A stretch of DNA of 44,844 bases from Pseudomonadota bacterium (lineage in GTDB: Bacteria > Pseudomonadota > Alphaproteobacteria > Acetobacterales > Acetobacteraceae): positions 1 through 44,844 of the forward strand of contig JAJZFB010000017.1 of NCBI GenBank assembly GCA_021805545.1, given 5' to 3'. A model generated the notes under the pieces. That model did not search any database. It was not told where the DNA came from and saw nothing but the letters and a program-made list of their open reading frames with translations. Every line of letters begins with the position of its first letter. Within the stretch, counting starts at the first letter, position 1. Shown piece by piece: positions 7,726 to 17,479 of this stretch. Position numbers and translations under genes: made by a program.

Positions 7726-9264
7726 ATGGAAAATAAAACGCGCCGCGCGATCACCCTCTGCCTGATTCTGGCAACCCTTATGCAGGCGCTGGACACCACC
7801 ATCGCCAATGTCGCGCTGCCCTATATGCAGGGCAGCGTGTCCGCCAGCCAGGATGAAATCGCCTGGGTTCTCACCTCCTACCTCGTCACCTCCGCCATCA
7901 TGACGCCGCCAGCCGGTTATCTCGCCACCCGTTTCGGCGTAAAGCGTGTCCTTTTGGTTTGCATAACGGGCTTCACCTTGGCCTCCATGCTTAGCGGCGC
8001 GGCTCAATCCCTCACGCAAATCGTTCTGTTCCGCTGTCTGCAAGGCGCGATGGGCGCGCCCATCAACCCGCTCACGCAAGCCGTGCTGTTCAACATCAAC
8101 CCGCCCGAGCGGCAGGGGCGGGCCATGTCCATGTTTGGCATTGCCATCATGGCGGCGCCGGTACTGGGTCCGGTGCTGGGCGGCTGGCTTACATCCGTTT
8201 ATTCCTGGCGTGCCGTATTTTACGTCAACGTGCCAATTGGGGCGCTGGCATTTTTCGGCACGCTCATCTTCCTGCCGGATTCCAAGCAAAATTCCACCTT
8301 CAAGCTCGATTGGTTCGGTTTCGGCGCGCTCAGCATCGCCGTTGGCGCGCTGCAAATGCTGCTGGACCGCGGTTCGGAGAAGGATTGGTTCTCCTCCAGC
8401 GAGATCATCGTCGAGACCGTGCTGGCCGGCACGGCATTCTACCTGTTTCTCGTGCATATCCTCACCACGCGGCGGCCCTTTATCCGGCCCGCCCTTTTTA
8501 CAGACCGCAATTTCGCCGCCGGCACGCTCTTTATCACCAGCGTTGGCATTGGCTCCTATGCGGCTCTTTCACTGCAGCCGCCCTTCCTGCAGAATTTGAT
8601 GAACGAGCCCATCATTACGGCTGGCCTGGTCATGGGGCCGCGCGGCTTTGGCACCATTGCCGCCATGCTTGCCGCGGGGCGGCTCATTGGCAGGGTGGAT
8701 ACACGGCTGATCCTCTTTGCCGGGCTTATCACCACGGCGGGGGCTTTTTATACCATGAGCCGCTGGAACCTGGATGTGTCTAACATGTCGATTATGTTGA
8801 CAGGTGTGGTGCAGGGGATTGGCCAGGGCTTGATTACGGTGCCGCTGAGCACGCTCAGCCTGTCGACCATAGCGCCAGAGCATCGGGCCGAGGGGGCTGG
8901 GGTATTTAACCTCGCCAGAACCATCGGCTCGGGCGTAGGTATTTCCATCGTCAACAGCTTGTTCACACGCAATGTGCAGGTCAATCACGCTGAAATTTCC
9001 AGCTATATCACGCCGTTCAGCCGCACGCTTAATGTGCCCGGCGCCGCGGTGTTCTGGAATCCGTTCACCAGCGGGGGCCGCGCCGCGCTTGATTCCGTTA
9101 TCAACCAGCAGGCCCAGGTCATTTCTTATAATGACGATTACAAGATGCTGATGCTTTCAACGCTGATTACGCTGCCACTGCTTCTTCTCCTGCGTAAGCC
9201 AAGGCAGCAGAATGCGGACGCCAGCGCGCCAGCGCGCCCAAGCAAATTTAGCGTTTCCGATTGA
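7726..9264 (+). CDS. DHA2-family MFS drug:H+ antiporter (EmrB/QacA type)
   Basis: 512 residues with about 14 predicted transmembrane segments, the DHA2 architecture. Inner-membrane proton-coupled exporter of hydrophobic compounds. Family features: LDTTIANVALPYMQ in helix 1 (motif D1), the loop 2-3 segment GYLATRFGVKRVLL (motif A), and GPVLGGWLTSVYSWRAVF in helix 5 (motif C). EmrB-type proteins normally pair with a periplasmic adaptor (EmrA) and an outer-membrane channel; neither is nearby. The last eight residues (PSKFSVSD) and the TGA stop are read from a copy of the palindromic repeat found at 2982, so the original C-terminus has been altered by that element. Confidence 0.92.
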   Translation: MENKTRRAITLCLILATLMQALDTTIANVALPYMQGSVSASQDEIAWVLTSYLVTSAIMTPPAGYLATRFGVKRVLLVCITGFTLASMLSGAAQSLTQIVLFRCLQGAMGAPINPLTQAVLFNINPPERQGRAMSMFGIAIMAAPVLGPVLGGWLTSVYSWRAVFYVNVPIGALAFFGTLIFLPDSKQNSTFKLDWFGFGALSIAVGALQMLLDRGSEKDWFSSSEIIVETVLAGTAFYLFLVHILTTRRPFIRPALFTDRNFAAGTLFITSVGIGSYAALSLQPPFLQNLMNEPIITAGLVMGPRGFGTIAAMLAAGRLIGRVDTRLILFAGLITTAGAFYTMSRWNLDVSNMSIMLTGVVQGIGQGLITVPLSTLSLSTIAPEHRAEGAGVFNLARTIGSGVGISIVNSLFTRNVQVNHAEISSYITPFSRTLNVPGAAVFWNPFTSGGRAALDSVINQQAQVISYNDDYKMLMLSTLITLPLLLLLRKPRQQNADASAPARPSKFSVSD

Positions 9265-9280
9265 TCGGAAAATGCTCTAG
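9235..9280. repeat. partial palindromic element E2, overlapping the exporter's 3' end
   Basis: 46 bases matching, in inverted orientation, the left part of element E1 (2981-3029) with a two-base difference. It contains the TTTCCGAT/ATCGGAAA palindrome and ends in GCTCTAG. The E1 half carrying the second palindrome is absent. The element lies inside and just past the end of the exporter gene and provides its stop codon. Confidence 0.75.
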
Positions 9281-9374
9281 AAAAATCAATAAGCTAGTGT
9301 GATTCAGCATCCCGGCCGGCCGGGCAAGCCTGCCCCCTTTGCCGGACGCTGGCGGGCAGGTTCGAAAAAATCGT

Positions 9375-9430
9375 CAGTTGATAGAATCATCAGTTGATAG
9401 AATCATCAGTTGATAGAATCAGTTGATAGA
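9375..9430. repeat. short tandem repeat, 16-base unit
   Basis: Direct repeats of CAGTTGATAGAATCAT start at 9375 and 9391. A third copy at 9407 lacks the last three bases and is followed directly by a fourth partial copy (9420-9430). The array lies between the convergent exporter and pgk genes and abuts the pgk terminator. It is AT-rich in an otherwise GC-rich region. Confidence 0.9.
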
Positions 9431-9457
9431 AAAAGGGGCCGCGCGGGCCCCTTTTTT
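9430..9457 (-). terminator. bidirectional intrinsic terminator after pgk
   Basis: GGGGCC, a short GCGC loop and GGCCCC form a strong hairpin flanked by an A-run on one side and TTTTTT on the other, so it can stop transcription from both sides. It ends the tkt-gap-pgk operon 22 bases after the pgk stop and may also serve the convergent exporter gene. Confidence 0.85.
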
Positions 9458-9478
9458 CATATCCTCGATGCAGGACGT

Positions 9479-10684
9479 TCAGCCCATATTCGACAAATCC
9501 TTGCTCAGCGCGATCACGCCGGGCAGAACCTTGCCCTCCATCCATTCCAGGAACGCGCCGCCCGCGGAGGAGAGATAGGTAAGATCCCCATGCACCCCGG
9601 CCAGTTTGAGGGCCGAGACCGTATCGCCACCGCCGCCAACGGAGATGATTTTACCCTCCTGGGTCGCTTTGGCGATGGCCGCCGCGAGCAGATTGGTGGA
9701 GGCGTCGAACGGCTTGGTCTCGAACGCGCCGAGCGGGCCATTCCAGATAAGGGTTTTGATGTGCGGCAAACGGTGGATGAAGGCTTCCACCGTGGCCGGG
9801 CCGACATCCAGCGCCATCATGCTGGGCGGAATCGCATCCACCTTCACCACATGGGTGTGCGGATTGGCGGCGAACACTTCCGCCACCACCACGTCCTGCG
9901 GCAGAATGACCTCGCAGCCCTTGGCGGCGGCGGCTCTCAGAATCTCGCGCGCCGTTTCGTGCAGCGCCGGCTCCTGCAACGATTTGCCAACGTTCAAGCC
10001 CTGTGCAGCCAGAAATGTGTTGGCCATGGCGCCGCCAATGACCAGAATATCCACCTTGGCAACCAAATTGTTCAGCAGGTCGAGCTTGGTGGACACTTTG
10101 GAACCAGCGACAATGGCGGCCACCGGGCGGGCCGGGTTGCCCAAAGCCTTTTCCAGCGCATGCAATTCGGCCTGCATCAGCCGCCCGGCGAAGGAAGGCA
10201 GATGCTTTGCCACGCCCTCGGTGGAGGCATGGGCGCGGTGCGCGGCGGAGAAAGCATCGTTGACGTAAAGATCGCCGAGCTTCGCCAAGGCGAAGGCGAA
10301 ATCCGGGTCGTTCTGCTCCTCACCAGCATGGAAACGGGTGTTTTCCAGCACCAGCACATCGCCATTATTCAGCTTGGCCACGGCTTCCTCGGCCACGGGG
10401 CCAATGCAATCCGGCGCGAAGCTGACATTATGGCCGAGCACCTTGGCCAGCGCCCCGGCAATGGGCGCCAGCGACATTTCCGGCACCACCTTGCCCTTGG
10501 GGCGGTCGAAATGGCTCAGCACCACCACTTTCGCGCCCTTATCGGCCAGTTCCTTGATGGTGGGCACAAGGCGCTCCAGCCGGGTGGCGTCGGAGACCTG
10601 GCCGCCCTGCATAGGCACGTTCAAATCGGCACGGAGCAGCACACGCCGCCCGGCTACCTGTGCATCGTCAAGGCTCCTGCTCAT
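9479..10684 (-). CDS. pgk: phosphoglycerate kinase
   Basis: 401 residues. Transfers phosphate between 1,3-bisphosphoglycerate and ADP in glycolysis, and in reverse in gluconeogenesis. Conserved blocks: [15 protein letters not shown] near the N-terminus, SHFDRPKG, the substrate-binding [13 protein letters not shown] region, [12 protein letters not shown], and the C-terminal nucleotide-binding [10 protein letters not shown]. The start is the ATG at 10684, which overlaps the gap stop as ATGA; a longer frame to 10735 would be read within gap. Third gene of tkt-gap-pgk, with a strong terminator after it. Confidence 0.98.
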   Translation of the reverse strand: MSRSLDDAQVAGRRVLLRADLNVPMQGGQVSDATRLERLVPTIKELADKGAKVVVLSHFDRPKGKVVPEMSLAPIAGALAKVLGHNVSFAPDCIGPVAEEAVAKLNNGDVLVLENTRFHAGEEQNDPDFAFALAKLGDLYVNDAFSAAHRAHASTEGVAKHLPSFAGRLMQAELHALEKALGNPARPVAAIVAGSKVSTKLDLLNNLVAKVDILVIGGAMANTFLAAQGLNVGKSLQEPALHETAREILRAAAAKGCEVILPQDVVVAEVFAANPHTHVVKVDAIPPSMMALDVGPATVEAFIHRLPHIKTLIWNGPLGAFETKPFDASTNLLAAAIAKATQEGKIISVGGGGDTVSALKLAGVHGDLTYLSSAGGAFLEWMEGKVLPGVIALSKDLSNMG

Positions 10685-11694
10685 AGCGCACCGAAATAGG
10701 CGGCGGTATCGGACATGCGGTTGGAGAAACCCCACTCATTGTCGTACCAGGAGAGCACGCGGGTCAGCCCGCCATCGACGACGGTGGTCTGCGGCGCGTC
10801 GAAGGTGGAGGAAGCCGCGACGTGGTTGAAATCCTGGCTCACCAGCTTGTCGGTGGAGTAGCCGAGAATGCCCTTCAGCTCGCCCTCGGCGGCCTTCTTC
10901 ATGGCGGCGTTGATTTCCTCCACGCTGCCCTGCTTCTTCAGCACCACGTCCAGCGAGATGAGCGAGACATTGGGGGTGGGAACGCGGATGGCGGTGCCGT
11001 CCAGCTTGCCCTTCAGCTCCGGCAGCACCAGGCCGACGGCCTTGGCCGCACCCGTGGAGGTGGGGATCATGGACAAAGCGGCGGCGCGGGCGCGGTGCAA
11101 ATCCTTGTGCAGCGTGTCCACGGCCTTCTGGTCGCCCGTGTAGGAGTGGATCGTCACCATGTACCCGCGCTCGATACCAAAATTCTCGTGCAGCACCTTG
11201 GCCACCGGGGCCAGGCAGTTGGTGGTGCAGGAGGCGTTGGAGATCACCTGCATGTCCTTGGTCAGGGTCTTGTGGTTTACACCAAACACGATGGTGGCGT
11301 CCACGCCATCGGCCGGGGCGGAGACCACAACCTTGCGCGCGCCAGCGGCCAGGAGCTGGGCAGCGGCCTCGCGCTTGGTGAACAGGCCGGTGCACTCCAT
11401 CGCCACATCCACGCCCTGCAGGGGCACCTTGGCGGGGTCGCGCTCGGCGCTTACCTTAATGGGGTCGTAGGTGCGGCCATTATGGGTGATGACCAGGGTA
11501 TCGCCCTTCACCTCAACCGTGCCGGGAAAGCGCCCATGCACGGAATCGTAGCGGAACATATGGGCGTTGTCTTCAACCGAGCCGAGATCATTGATGAGCA
11601 CCGGCACGACATCGGTACGGCCGCTCTCGATAAGCGCGCGCAGGACCAGACGGCCAATACGGCCAAACCCGTTAATCGCAATTTTCACAGCCAC
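10681..11694 (-). CDS. gap: glyceraldehyde-3-phosphate dehydrogenase, type I
   Basis: 337 residues. Oxidises glyceraldehyde 3-phosphate to 1,3-bisphosphoglycerate. The Rossmann motif [14 protein letters not shown] is followed by Asp in INDLG (about residue 36), which favours NAD over NADP. The catalytic Cys lies in [12 protein letters not shown] (about residue 156), with the partner His in TIHSYTGDQ. The start codon is GTG: at 11694 ([11 protein letters not shown]), four bases after the tkt stop, with a second GTG at 11688 (MKIAING) as alternative. Middle gene of the operon, coupled to pgk. Confidence 0.98.
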   Translation of the reverse strand: MAVKIAINGFGRIGRLVLRALIESGRTDVVPVLINDLGSVEDNAHMFRYDSVHGRFPGTVEVKGDTLVITHNGRTYDPIKVSAERDPAKVPLQGVDVAMECTGLFTKREAAAQLLAAGARKVVVSAPADGVDATIVFGVNHKTLTKDMQVISNASCTTNCLAPVAKVLHENFGIERGYMVTIHSYTGDQKAVDTLHKDLHRARAAALSMIPTSTGAAKAVGLVLPELKGKLDGTAIRVPTPNVSLISLDVVLKKQGSVEEINAAMKKAAEGELKGILGYSTDKLVSQDFNHVAASSTFDAPQTTVVDGGLTRVLSWYDNEWGFSNRMSDTAAYFGAL

Positions 11695-11698
11695 GATT

Positions 11699-13735
11699 TC
11701 AGTTCCTCTTCTGTTTCACCGCGGCTACGATTGCCGCTTCTGTAATACCGAAATGCTCATACAGCACCTCTGCCGGCGCGCTAGCGCCAAACCCGTTCAT
11801 TCCAATGAAAATTCCTTCAGGCCCGAGCCAGCGTTCCCAGCCGAAGCCTGAAGCCGCCTCCACGCCGATGCGCGGCGCGCTGCCCAGCACCTCGGCCTGG
11901 TAGGCCGCATCCTGGCGGGCGAACAGCTCGAAGCTGGGGGCGGAAACCACGGCCACCTGGATGCCCTCGGCGGCCAGCGTTTTGCGCGCGGCCAAAGCAA
12001 GGGCCACTTCCGTGCCCGTGGCGATGATGGTGGCCGCGCGCTTACCCTCGGCTGGCGCCAGCACATAGGCGCCGCGGGCCGATTGGTTGCCGTTGGCGGT
12101 ATCGCGCAAGGCGGGCGTGCCCTGGCGCGAGAGCACAAGCAGCGTGGGGCCGGTATTGTTGCGTATGGCCAGTTCCCAGGCTTCCGCCGTCTCAATCGCA
12201 TCCGCCGGGCGCAATACCAATACGTTAGGCATGGCGCGGAAAGAGGCCAGATGCTCGATGGGCTGATGCGTCGGGCCGTCTTCGCCCAGGCCGATGGAAT
12301 CATGCGTCAGCACATGGATGGCGCGGGTGCGCATGAGTGCCGCCAGGCGGATGGCCGGGCGCATATAGTCGGAAAACACGAAGAACGTGCCGCCATAGGG
12401 GATAAGCCCGCCATGCAGGGCCAGGCCGTTCATGGCCGCCGCCATGCCGAATTCGCGCACGCCGTAATAAATATAGCGCCCGGCGAAATTGCCCGGCTCG
12501 ATGCCGCCCATGCCCTTTACCAAAGTGAGGTTGGAGCCGGTGAGGTCGGCGGAGCCGCCCACCAGCTCGGGGATGGCGGGCACCAGCACGTCCAGCGCCT
12601 TCTGGCTGGCCTGGCGGGTGGCGAGCTTGGGCTTGCTCTCGGCCAGCCCAGCCTTGTAGGCCGACATAGCTTCCGCCCAGCCCTCGGGCAGCTTGCCGCT
12701 CATCACGCGCTCGAACTCGGCGCGCATGGGGTGCTTGGCCAGGCGCTTCAGCCAGGCGCGGCGGGTGGGGGCGCCGCGCGTGCCGGCCTCGTGCCAGTTG
12801 GCATACACCTCATTGGGGACGGTAAAGGGCAGGTACGGCCAGGAAAGCGCTTTTTTGGCGGCCTCGGCCTCGGCCCCGCCCAAAGCGGCGCCATGCACCC
12901 CGGCCGTGCCCGCCTTGGTGGGGGCACCCAAACCGATAACGGTGCGGCAGGCGATGATGGTTGGTTTGGATGATTTCTGGGCAAAGGCCAAGGCGGCCTG
13001 CACCTGGGCGAAATCATGCCCGTCCACGCGCTTGGTGGCCCAGCCATAGGCGGCGAAGCGCTTCAGCGGGTCTTCCGAGGTGGCCATGCCGGTGCTGCCG
13101 TCGATGGAGATGGAATTATCGTCCCACAGCACGCAGAGCTTGCTCAGCTTGAGATGCCCGGCCAAGGCGGCGGCCTCGTGGGAAACACCTTCCATCAGGC
13201 AGCCATCGCCCGCGACCACCCAGGTGCGGTGATCGACCAGGGATTTGCCGAATTTGGCGGCCAGCATGCGCTCGGCCAGCGCCATGCCAACGGCGGTGGC
13301 CAGGCCCTGGCCCAACGGGCCGGTGGTCATCTCGATGGCCGGGTGCTCGCCATATTCCGGGTGCCCGGCGGCGGGGGAATGGAGCTGGCGGAATTTCTTG
13401 AGCTGCTCAATGCCCATGCCCTCATGCCCGGTAAGGTGCAGCAGCGCGTAGAGCAGCATGGAGCCATGCCCGGCGGAGAGCACGAACCGGTCCCGGTCCC
13501 ACCAGCTTGCATCGGCGGCGTCGAATTTCAGGAATTTGCGGAACAGCACGGTGGCGGTATCGGCCATGCCCATCGGCATGCCGGGATGGCCGACCTTAGC
13601 CGCCTCCACCGCGTCAATCGAGAGCGCGCGGATGGCGTTTGCCATCATGCGTTCCTCGGTTACGGGCTGGGCGAGAATCTCCGCCTGGCGCTTCAGCGCC
13701 GCCTCGTTGCCCGAAATATCGCCAATGCTTGCCAT
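11699..13735 (-). CDS. tkt: transketolase
   Basis: 678 residues from the ATG at 13735. Thiamine-diphosphate enzyme that moves two-carbon ketol units in the pentose phosphate pathway. Conserved parts in order: [13 protein letters not shown] (substrate/ThDP loop), [15 protein letters not shown], the ThDP motif [14 protein letters not shown]...DDNSISIDG, the central pyrimidine-binding domain with [18 protein letters not shown], and the C-terminal domain ending in [16 protein letters not shown] at 13744 is an alternative, but the putative promoter would then leave almost no leader. First gene of tkt-gap-pgk. Confidence 0.98.
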   Translation of the reverse strand: MASIGDISGNEAALKRQAEILAQPVTEERMMANAIRALSIDAVEAAKVGHPGMPMGMADTATVLFRKFLKFDAADASWWDRDRFVLSAGHGSMLLYALLHLTGHEGMGIEQLKKFRQLHSPAAGHPEYGEHPAIEMTTGPLGQGLATAVGMALAERMLAAKFGKSLVDHRTWVVAGDGCLMEGVSHEAAALAGHLKLSKLCVLWDDNSISIDGSTGMATSEDPLKRFAAYGWATKRVDGHDFAQVQAALAFAQKSSKPTIIACRTVIGLGAPTKAGTAGVHGAALGGAEAEAAKKALSWPYLPFTVPNEVYANWHEAGTRGAPTRRAWLKRLAKHPMRAEFERVMSGKLPEGWAEAMSAYKAGLAESKPKLATRQASQKALDVLVPAIPELVGGSADLTGSNLTLVKGMGGIEPGNFAGRYIYYGVREFGMAAAMNGLALHGGLIPYGGTFFVFSDYMRPAIRLAALMRTRAIHVLTHDSIGLGEDGPTHQPIEHLASFRAMPNVLVLRPADAIETAEAWELAIRNNTGPTLLVLSRQGTPALRDTANGNQSARGAYVLAPAEGKRAATIIATGTEVALALAARKTLAAEGIQVAVVSAPSFELFARQDAAYQAEVLGSAPRIGVEAASGFGWERWLGPEGIFIGMNGFGASAPAEVLYEHFGITEAAIVAAVKQKRN

Positions 13736-13761
13736 GTTGCCCACTCACAAAAACTGGCGCG

Positions 13762-13790
13762 TGCATAATGCGAGCAGCCTTGTGCTTCAA
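13762..13790 (-). promoter_or_regulatory. putative sigma-70-type promoter of tkt-gap-pgk
   Basis: On the minus strand TTGAAG (13790-13785) and TATGCA (13767-13762) are separated by 17 bases. Transcription would begin about 20 bases before the ATG at 13735. Judged by eye from match and spacing only. Confidence 0.45.
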
Positions 13791-13889
13791 CCCAGGCAAG
13801 GGCTTATGGTGGGGGCATGGCTAAATTTCAGCGGCATAGCCCGGCATAGCTCCCCCGTGCCGGAAGCGGGGATGAGGGGGATGCCCGCT

Positions 13890-14288
13890 TTATTCACCCG
13901 CCATGGCACGGCTAAGCCGGGTGAAGGCGGCATCCAGCTCGGCCGCAAGGGCAGCGGGAACGGCCACCTTGTCCATGGCCTGGCGCATGGCGTGCAGCCA
14001 TTGCCCGGCGGTTTGCGGGGTTACACCCATGGTGGCGTGGCGCGACATGATACAGAATCCGCCCTGCGAGGTAATCCAGTCACGCGGGCCGCCCATCCAG
14101 GCCGAAAAGAAGCCAGCCAGGGCCTCGCGCGTGGGGGCGAGGTCGTCCTGGTGCATGGCGCGCAGCGCGCCATAGGCGGGGCCGGCTTCCATTACGTCGT
14201 AAAACGCATCAGCCAGCCGGCGCACACCAGCGGCGCCGCCCAGCATCTGGTATGGTGAAAGCCTATCCTGCGTTTCTGCACTGCTCAT
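13890..14288 (-). CDS. group II truncated haemoglobin
   Basis: 132 residues. Two-over-two globin of the trHb group II (GlbO/YjbI) type; these bind O2 and NO and are linked to oxygen delivery or reactive-nitrogen defence. Family features: YQMLGGAAGVRRLADAFYDVM at the N-terminus (helices A-B), SAWMGGP in the E helix region, SRHATMGVTP around the proximal His, and TAGQWLHAMRQAM carrying the group II Trp at position G8. The gene ends 145 bases upstream of tkt, whose promoter lies in that gap, so it is transcribed separately. It starts 33 bases after the stop of epmB and may be co-transcribed with it. Confidence 0.9.
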   Translation of the reverse strand: MSSAETQDRLSPYQMLGGAAGVRRLADAFYDVMEAGPAYGALRAMHQDDLAPTREALAGFFSAWMGGPRDWITSQGGFCIMSRHATMGVTPQTAGQWLHAMRQAMDKVAVPAALAAELDAAFTRLSRAMAGE

Positions 14289-14321
14289 GCCTTGCCACCT
14301 GCCTGTGTTGGAAAAAGCCAG

Positions 14322-15335
14322 TTAAGCAGACTGACGGCGCGGAAGGCTTTGATCCATGTCATGCGATACCGGTACTTTACCCAGACCGCCCGGGCGGTCG
14401 AGAATATAAATGGGCAGGGCCGTACCGCTGATCTGGCCGCGCAGCTTGGCCAGAAGCTCACGTCCGCGCGCCAGGGGCACGTAAAATCGCGCCGTGCCGG
14501 GGGCGGGGTCGAGCTGGTGCAGATAATAGGGCTTTACCCGGGCACGCAGCATGGCGCGGAACAAATCGCCCAGCGCGGCCTCGCTGTCATTCACCCCGGC
14601 CAGCAGCACGCTCTGGCCCAGCAGCGGTATGCCAAGCCGGGTGAGCTTGCGCAAAGCCGCCGCTACTTCTGGCGTAAGCTCGCGCGCATGGTTGGCATGG
14701 ATGGCGATGTAGAGCGGCTTTTCAATGTCCAGCGCGGCCAAAAGCGCGCTGCCCACCAATGCCGGATCGGCGATGGGGGCGCGGGTGTGGATGCGCAGCA
14801 GCTCGATATGCGGAATGCGCGCCAGCCGCCGCAATATGGCGCCCAGGCGGCGCGGCGAGAGGATAAGCGGGTCGCCGCCGGTAAGGATGACCTCCCGTAT
14901 GCCGGGATGCGCCTCGATATAGGCATAGGCGGCATCCAGCTCAGCCCCGGAAAGCAGCCCGCCATCTGGCCCTACCTGCTCGCGCCGGAAGCAGAACCGG
15001 CAATAGACCGGGCAGGCGAGCAAGGGTTTGAGCAAGGCGCGGTCCGGGTAGCGGTGGACAATGCCGGGGACGGGCGAGAGCGCCTCATCGGCAATCGGGT
15101 CCGCGCTTTCATGCGGGGCGGTGATGAGTTCGGCCGGATCAGGGAGGAATTGCAGGCCGAGCGGGTCATCCTTGTGTTCAATCAGCGCGGCCAAAGCGGG
15201 CGGCACGGCAATGGCGTAGCGCTGTGCCACGGCCTCGGCGCCCGGCACATCCGCGGGCGCGATCAGCCCGGCCCGCGCCAGCTCTTGCGGGCGGCGCAGC
15301 GTGCGGGGTTTGGGGGGAGAGATTCCGTCCGGCAT
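14322..15335 (-). CDS. epmB: EF-P beta-lysylation protein EpmB (lysine 2,3-aminomutase family)
   Basis: 337 residues. Radical-SAM, PLP-dependent enzyme that turns L-lysine into beta-lysine, which EpmA then attaches to elongation factor P. The radical-SAM cluster is CPVYCRFC (Cys108, Cys112, Cys115), followed by ILTGGDPLILSP (GGD SAM-binding) and the C-terminal PGGLGKVP, whose Lys should bind PLP. The length is that of EpmB rather than the longer catabolic aminomutases. It is divergent from epmA, with only 23 bases between start codons. No efp gene is in the window. Confidence 0.93.
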   Translation of the reverse strand: MPDGISPPKPRTLRRPQELARAGLIAPADVPGAEAVAQRYAIAVPPALAALIEHKDDPLGLQFLPDPAELITAPHESADPIADEALSPVPGIVHRYPDRALLKPLLACPVYCRFCFRREQVGPDGGLLSGAELDAAYAYIEAHPGIREVILTGGDPLILSPRRLGAILRRLARIPHIELLRIHTRAPIADPALVGSALLAALDIEKPLYIAIHANHARELTPEVAAALRKLTRLGIPLLGQSVLLAGVNDSEAALGDLFRAMLRARVKPYYLHQLDPAPGTARFYVPLARGRELLAKLRGQISGTALPIYILDRPGGLGKVPVSHDMDQSLPRRQSA

Positions 15336-15358
15336 CGGGCTGATGTATCCTGCCCTTC

Positions 15359-16318
15359 ATGGCCTCTCAACCCTGGCAGACCCTGCCCGACCGCATGCCC
15401 CGCCTGCGCCGCCGCGCCTTAGCCGCGCAGGCGGTGCGCGCCTTCTTCACCGCGCGCGGCTATATGGAGGCGGAAACCCCCTATGCCGTGCCCGCGCCGG
15501 GCGAGGAAGTGCATCTGCGCGCCCGGCCCGCCGGGGATTTATGGCTGAACACCTCGCCGGAATTTGCCATGAAAAAGCTGCTGGCGGGCGGATCCGGGCC
15601 GATTTTCCAGCTTGCCCGGGTGTGGCGCGATGAGCCGTGGAGCGATACCCATGCGCCGGAATTCACCATGCTGGAATGGTATGCGCCGGGCGCGGATATG
15701 GCCGCGCTGATGGATGAAACCTTTGCCCTGCTGCGCGCCATTTTGCCGCCCGAGGTAACCTGCCGGGGCATGACCACCAGGCTGGACGAGCCGGAATTCC
15801 TGACCGTGGCGGAGGCCTTCCGGCGCCATGCGGGGGCGGATGTGCTGGGCACGGCGGGAGATGCGCCAGCCTTGGCGGCGCAGGCCGGGGCAAGGCTGCG
15901 TGAGGGCGAGGATTGGGAGGATTTGTTCTTCCGGCTGATGCTGGAGCGGGTGGAACCGCATTTAGGCCGGGAGCGGGCGACGTTTTTAACCCATTGGCCG
16001 GCGGCACAGGCGGCCCTGGCGCGCAAATGCCCGGATGACCCGCGCGTGGCGGAGCGGTTTGAGCTTTACGTATGCGGCATGGAGCTGGCCAACGCCTTTG
16101 TGGAGCTGACGGATGCCACCGAGCAGCGCGCGCGCTTTGTGGCAGACCGCGCGCGGCGCCATGCGCTGTACGGGCCAGATTGGGGGCTTGACGAGGAATT
16201 CCTGGCCGCCGTGGCCGCCTTGCCAGCTTGTTCCGGTATCGCACTGGGCTTCGACCGGCTCGTCATGCTGGCCACGGGTGCGCCGCGCATTGCCGATGTG
16301 CTGTGGCTGCAGGGTTGA
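15359..16318 (+). CDS. epmA: EF-P--(R)-beta-lysine ligase
   Basis: 319 residues. Paralogue of the class II lysyl-tRNA synthetase catalytic core without an anticodon domain; it adenylates beta-lysine and joins it to a lysine of elongation factor P, easing translation of polyproline. Class II motif 2 is FQLARVWRDEPWSDTHAPEF and motif 3 is GIALGFDRLVML. The gene begins at ATG 15359; Met13 (15395) is an alternative. Pairing with epmB gives the full bacterial beta-lysylation pathway except for EpmC, which is not expected here. Confidence 0.95.
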   Translation: MASQPWQTLPDRMPRLRRRALAAQAVRAFFTARGYMEAETPYAVPAPGEEVHLRARPAGDLWLNTSPEFAMKKLLAGGSGPIFQLARVWRDEPWSDTHAPEFTMLEWYAPGADMAALMDETFALLRAILPPEVTCRGMTTRLDEPEFLTVAEAFRRHAGADVLGTAGDAPALAAQAGARLREGEDWEDLFFRLMLERVEPHLGRERATFLTHWPAAQAALARKCPDDPRVAERFELYVCGMELANAFVELTDATEQRARFVADRARRHALYGPDWGLDEEFLAAVAALPACSGIALGFDRLVMLATGAPRIADVLWLQG

Positions 16319-16371
16319 TATTATCGAGCCATTATATCATTACATGTAACACGAAGCAGGAGGTTTCCGCC

Positions 16372-16722
16372 ATGCGCCGTTTTGTTCTGCTCTTGCCCCT
16401 GCTGCTCGCCGCCTGCCAGACCGGGCCAAGCCTGCAGACACGCATGATCTCTTATATGGGCGCGTCTGAAACCAATCTGGTGCAGGCGCTGGGCGTGCCG
16501 GATAAGCAGATTACCGTGAATGGGGTGAGCTACCTGGCCTATACAAGGCAGCGCACGCAGGTCACGCCCACGTATTGGGGGCCGGTCTGGGGGCCGTATG
16601 GCGGCTTCTACCCAGCGCCGGTAACAAGCTCGGTGCGGGTTTGGACCTGCGAGACCACGTTTACCGTGAAGGACGGCAAGGTGGTGAATGTGGGCTTTAA
16701 GGGAAATGATTGTAATAATTAA
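16372..16722 (+). CDS. small lipoprotein
   Basis: 116 residues from ATG 16372, which has a strong AGGAGG just upstream. A short lipoprotein signal peptide ([15 protein letters not shown]) carries the lipobox LAAC with Cys15 as the lipidation site. The mature part is rich in Tyr, Pro, Gly and Trp ([16 protein letters not shown]) and contains two further Cys that could form a disulfide. I know of uncharacterised proteins with this look in alphaproteobacteria but cannot name a function. Its TAA overlaps the TAA of convergent thiE in the four bases TTAA. Confidence 0.8.
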   Translation: MRRFVLLLPLLLAACQTGPSLQTRMISYMGASETNLVQALGVPDKQITVNGVSYLAYTRQRTQVTPTYWGPVWGPYGGFYPAPVTSSVRVWTCETTFTVKDGKVVNVGFKGNDCNN

Positions 16723-17342
16723 GCGTCCGCGATGGCCTTGAGCATGGCGCGCACGCCCTCTGCCGGGCCTTGGGCATGGTTCCATACCGCGCCCACCACG
16801 GCCAGGAACTCCGCGCCGGCCTGCACCAGCGGGGCGCAGTTTTCCGCCGTGATGCCGCCAATGGCGACGCAGGGAATTTCCATGGTCTCAGCCCAGACCT
16901 TCAGCGTATCGATCTCCGCCATTTCCGGCGGCTCCTTCGTCTGCGTGGCGAAAAAGGCACCAAAGGCGACATAATCAGCGCCCGCCTCGCCCGCTTCCAT
17001 GGCGAGGTGGCGGGAATTGTGGCACGTCACGCCCAGGGTGAGGTCGCCGAGGATTTTACGGGCCTGCTTCACCGGCGTGTCGGTCTGGCCGACATGGGCG
17101 CCGTCGCAGCCGGATTTCACGGCAAGGTCCGGGCGGTCGTTGAGAAGGAAAGCAACATCGCGGCTTTGTGCGATGGGGCGCAGCCGGTCGATGGCGCGGA
17201 GCAGGTCATCATCGGGCACATCCTTCAGCCGAAGCTGCAGGGCGGCCACGCCGCCCGCATCCAGCGCGGCAGCAAGCTGGCGCTCGAAATCCGGCAACAG
17301 GATGGGCGGGGTGATGAGGTAAAGGCGGCAATCGCGGGACAT
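16719..17342 (-). CDS. thiE: thiamine phosphate synthase
   Basis: 207 residues from ATG 17342. TIM-barrel enzyme that joins hydroxymethylpyrimidine diphosphate and thiazole phosphate to thiamine phosphate. Family segments: RLYLITPP at strand 1, LQLRLKD (pyrophosphate site), [42 protein letters not shown] and [10 protein letters not shown]. It follows fba on the same strand across a 137-base gap that holds two hairpins, so read-through from fba is possible but may be reduced. No TPP riboswitch was seen upstream. Confidence 0.9.
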   Translation of the reverse strand: MSRDCRLYLITPPILLPDFERQLAAALDAGGVAALQLRLKDVPDDDLLRAIDRLRPIAQSRDVAFLLNDRPDLAVKSGCDGAHVGQTDTPVKQARKILGDLTLGVTCHNSRHLAMEAGEAGADYVAFGAFFATQTKEPPEMAEIDTLKVWAETMEIPCVAIGGITAENCAPLVQAGAEFLAVVGAVWNHAQGPAEGVRAMLKAIADA

Positions 17343-17410
17343 TGGGAGTCTTTGAGACGAGAAGCGGGCTTCTATAAAGATGGCACGACTATACGTGGCA
17401 AAATCCGTGC

Positions 17411-17440
17411 TGTCATTGCGAGCGCAGCGAAGCAATGACA
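17411..17440. repeat. short palindromic repeat between thiE and fba
   Basis: Perfect 9-base inverted arms TGTCATTGC and GCAATGACA around a 12-base loop (GAGCGCAGCGAA). The sequence type 'GTCATTGCGAGCG...' is a widespread intergenic palindrome in proteobacteria. Confidence 0.75.
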
Positions 17441-17441
17441 A

Positions 17442-17465
17442 GGGCTTGCGGTGGCCCGCAAGCCC
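17442..17465 (-). terminator. hairpin after fba, possible terminator or 3' stabiliser
   Basis: A perfect 10-base stem (GGGCTTGCGG / CCGCAAGCCC) with a 4-base loop starts 15 bases after the fba stop on the minus strand. No T-run of useful length follows, so it may be a weak terminator or protect the fba mRNA end. Confidence 0.5.
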
Positions 17466-17479
17466 AGGTTTCGCCAGCG

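Noticed and set aside
9375-9430. CRISPR-like array
   Set aside because: Direct repeats are contiguous with no spacers and the unit is only 16 bases.
17343-17479. TPP riboswitch before thiE
   Set aside because: No CUGAGA or ACCUGAUCUGG-type boxes; the interval contains two simple palindromes instead.
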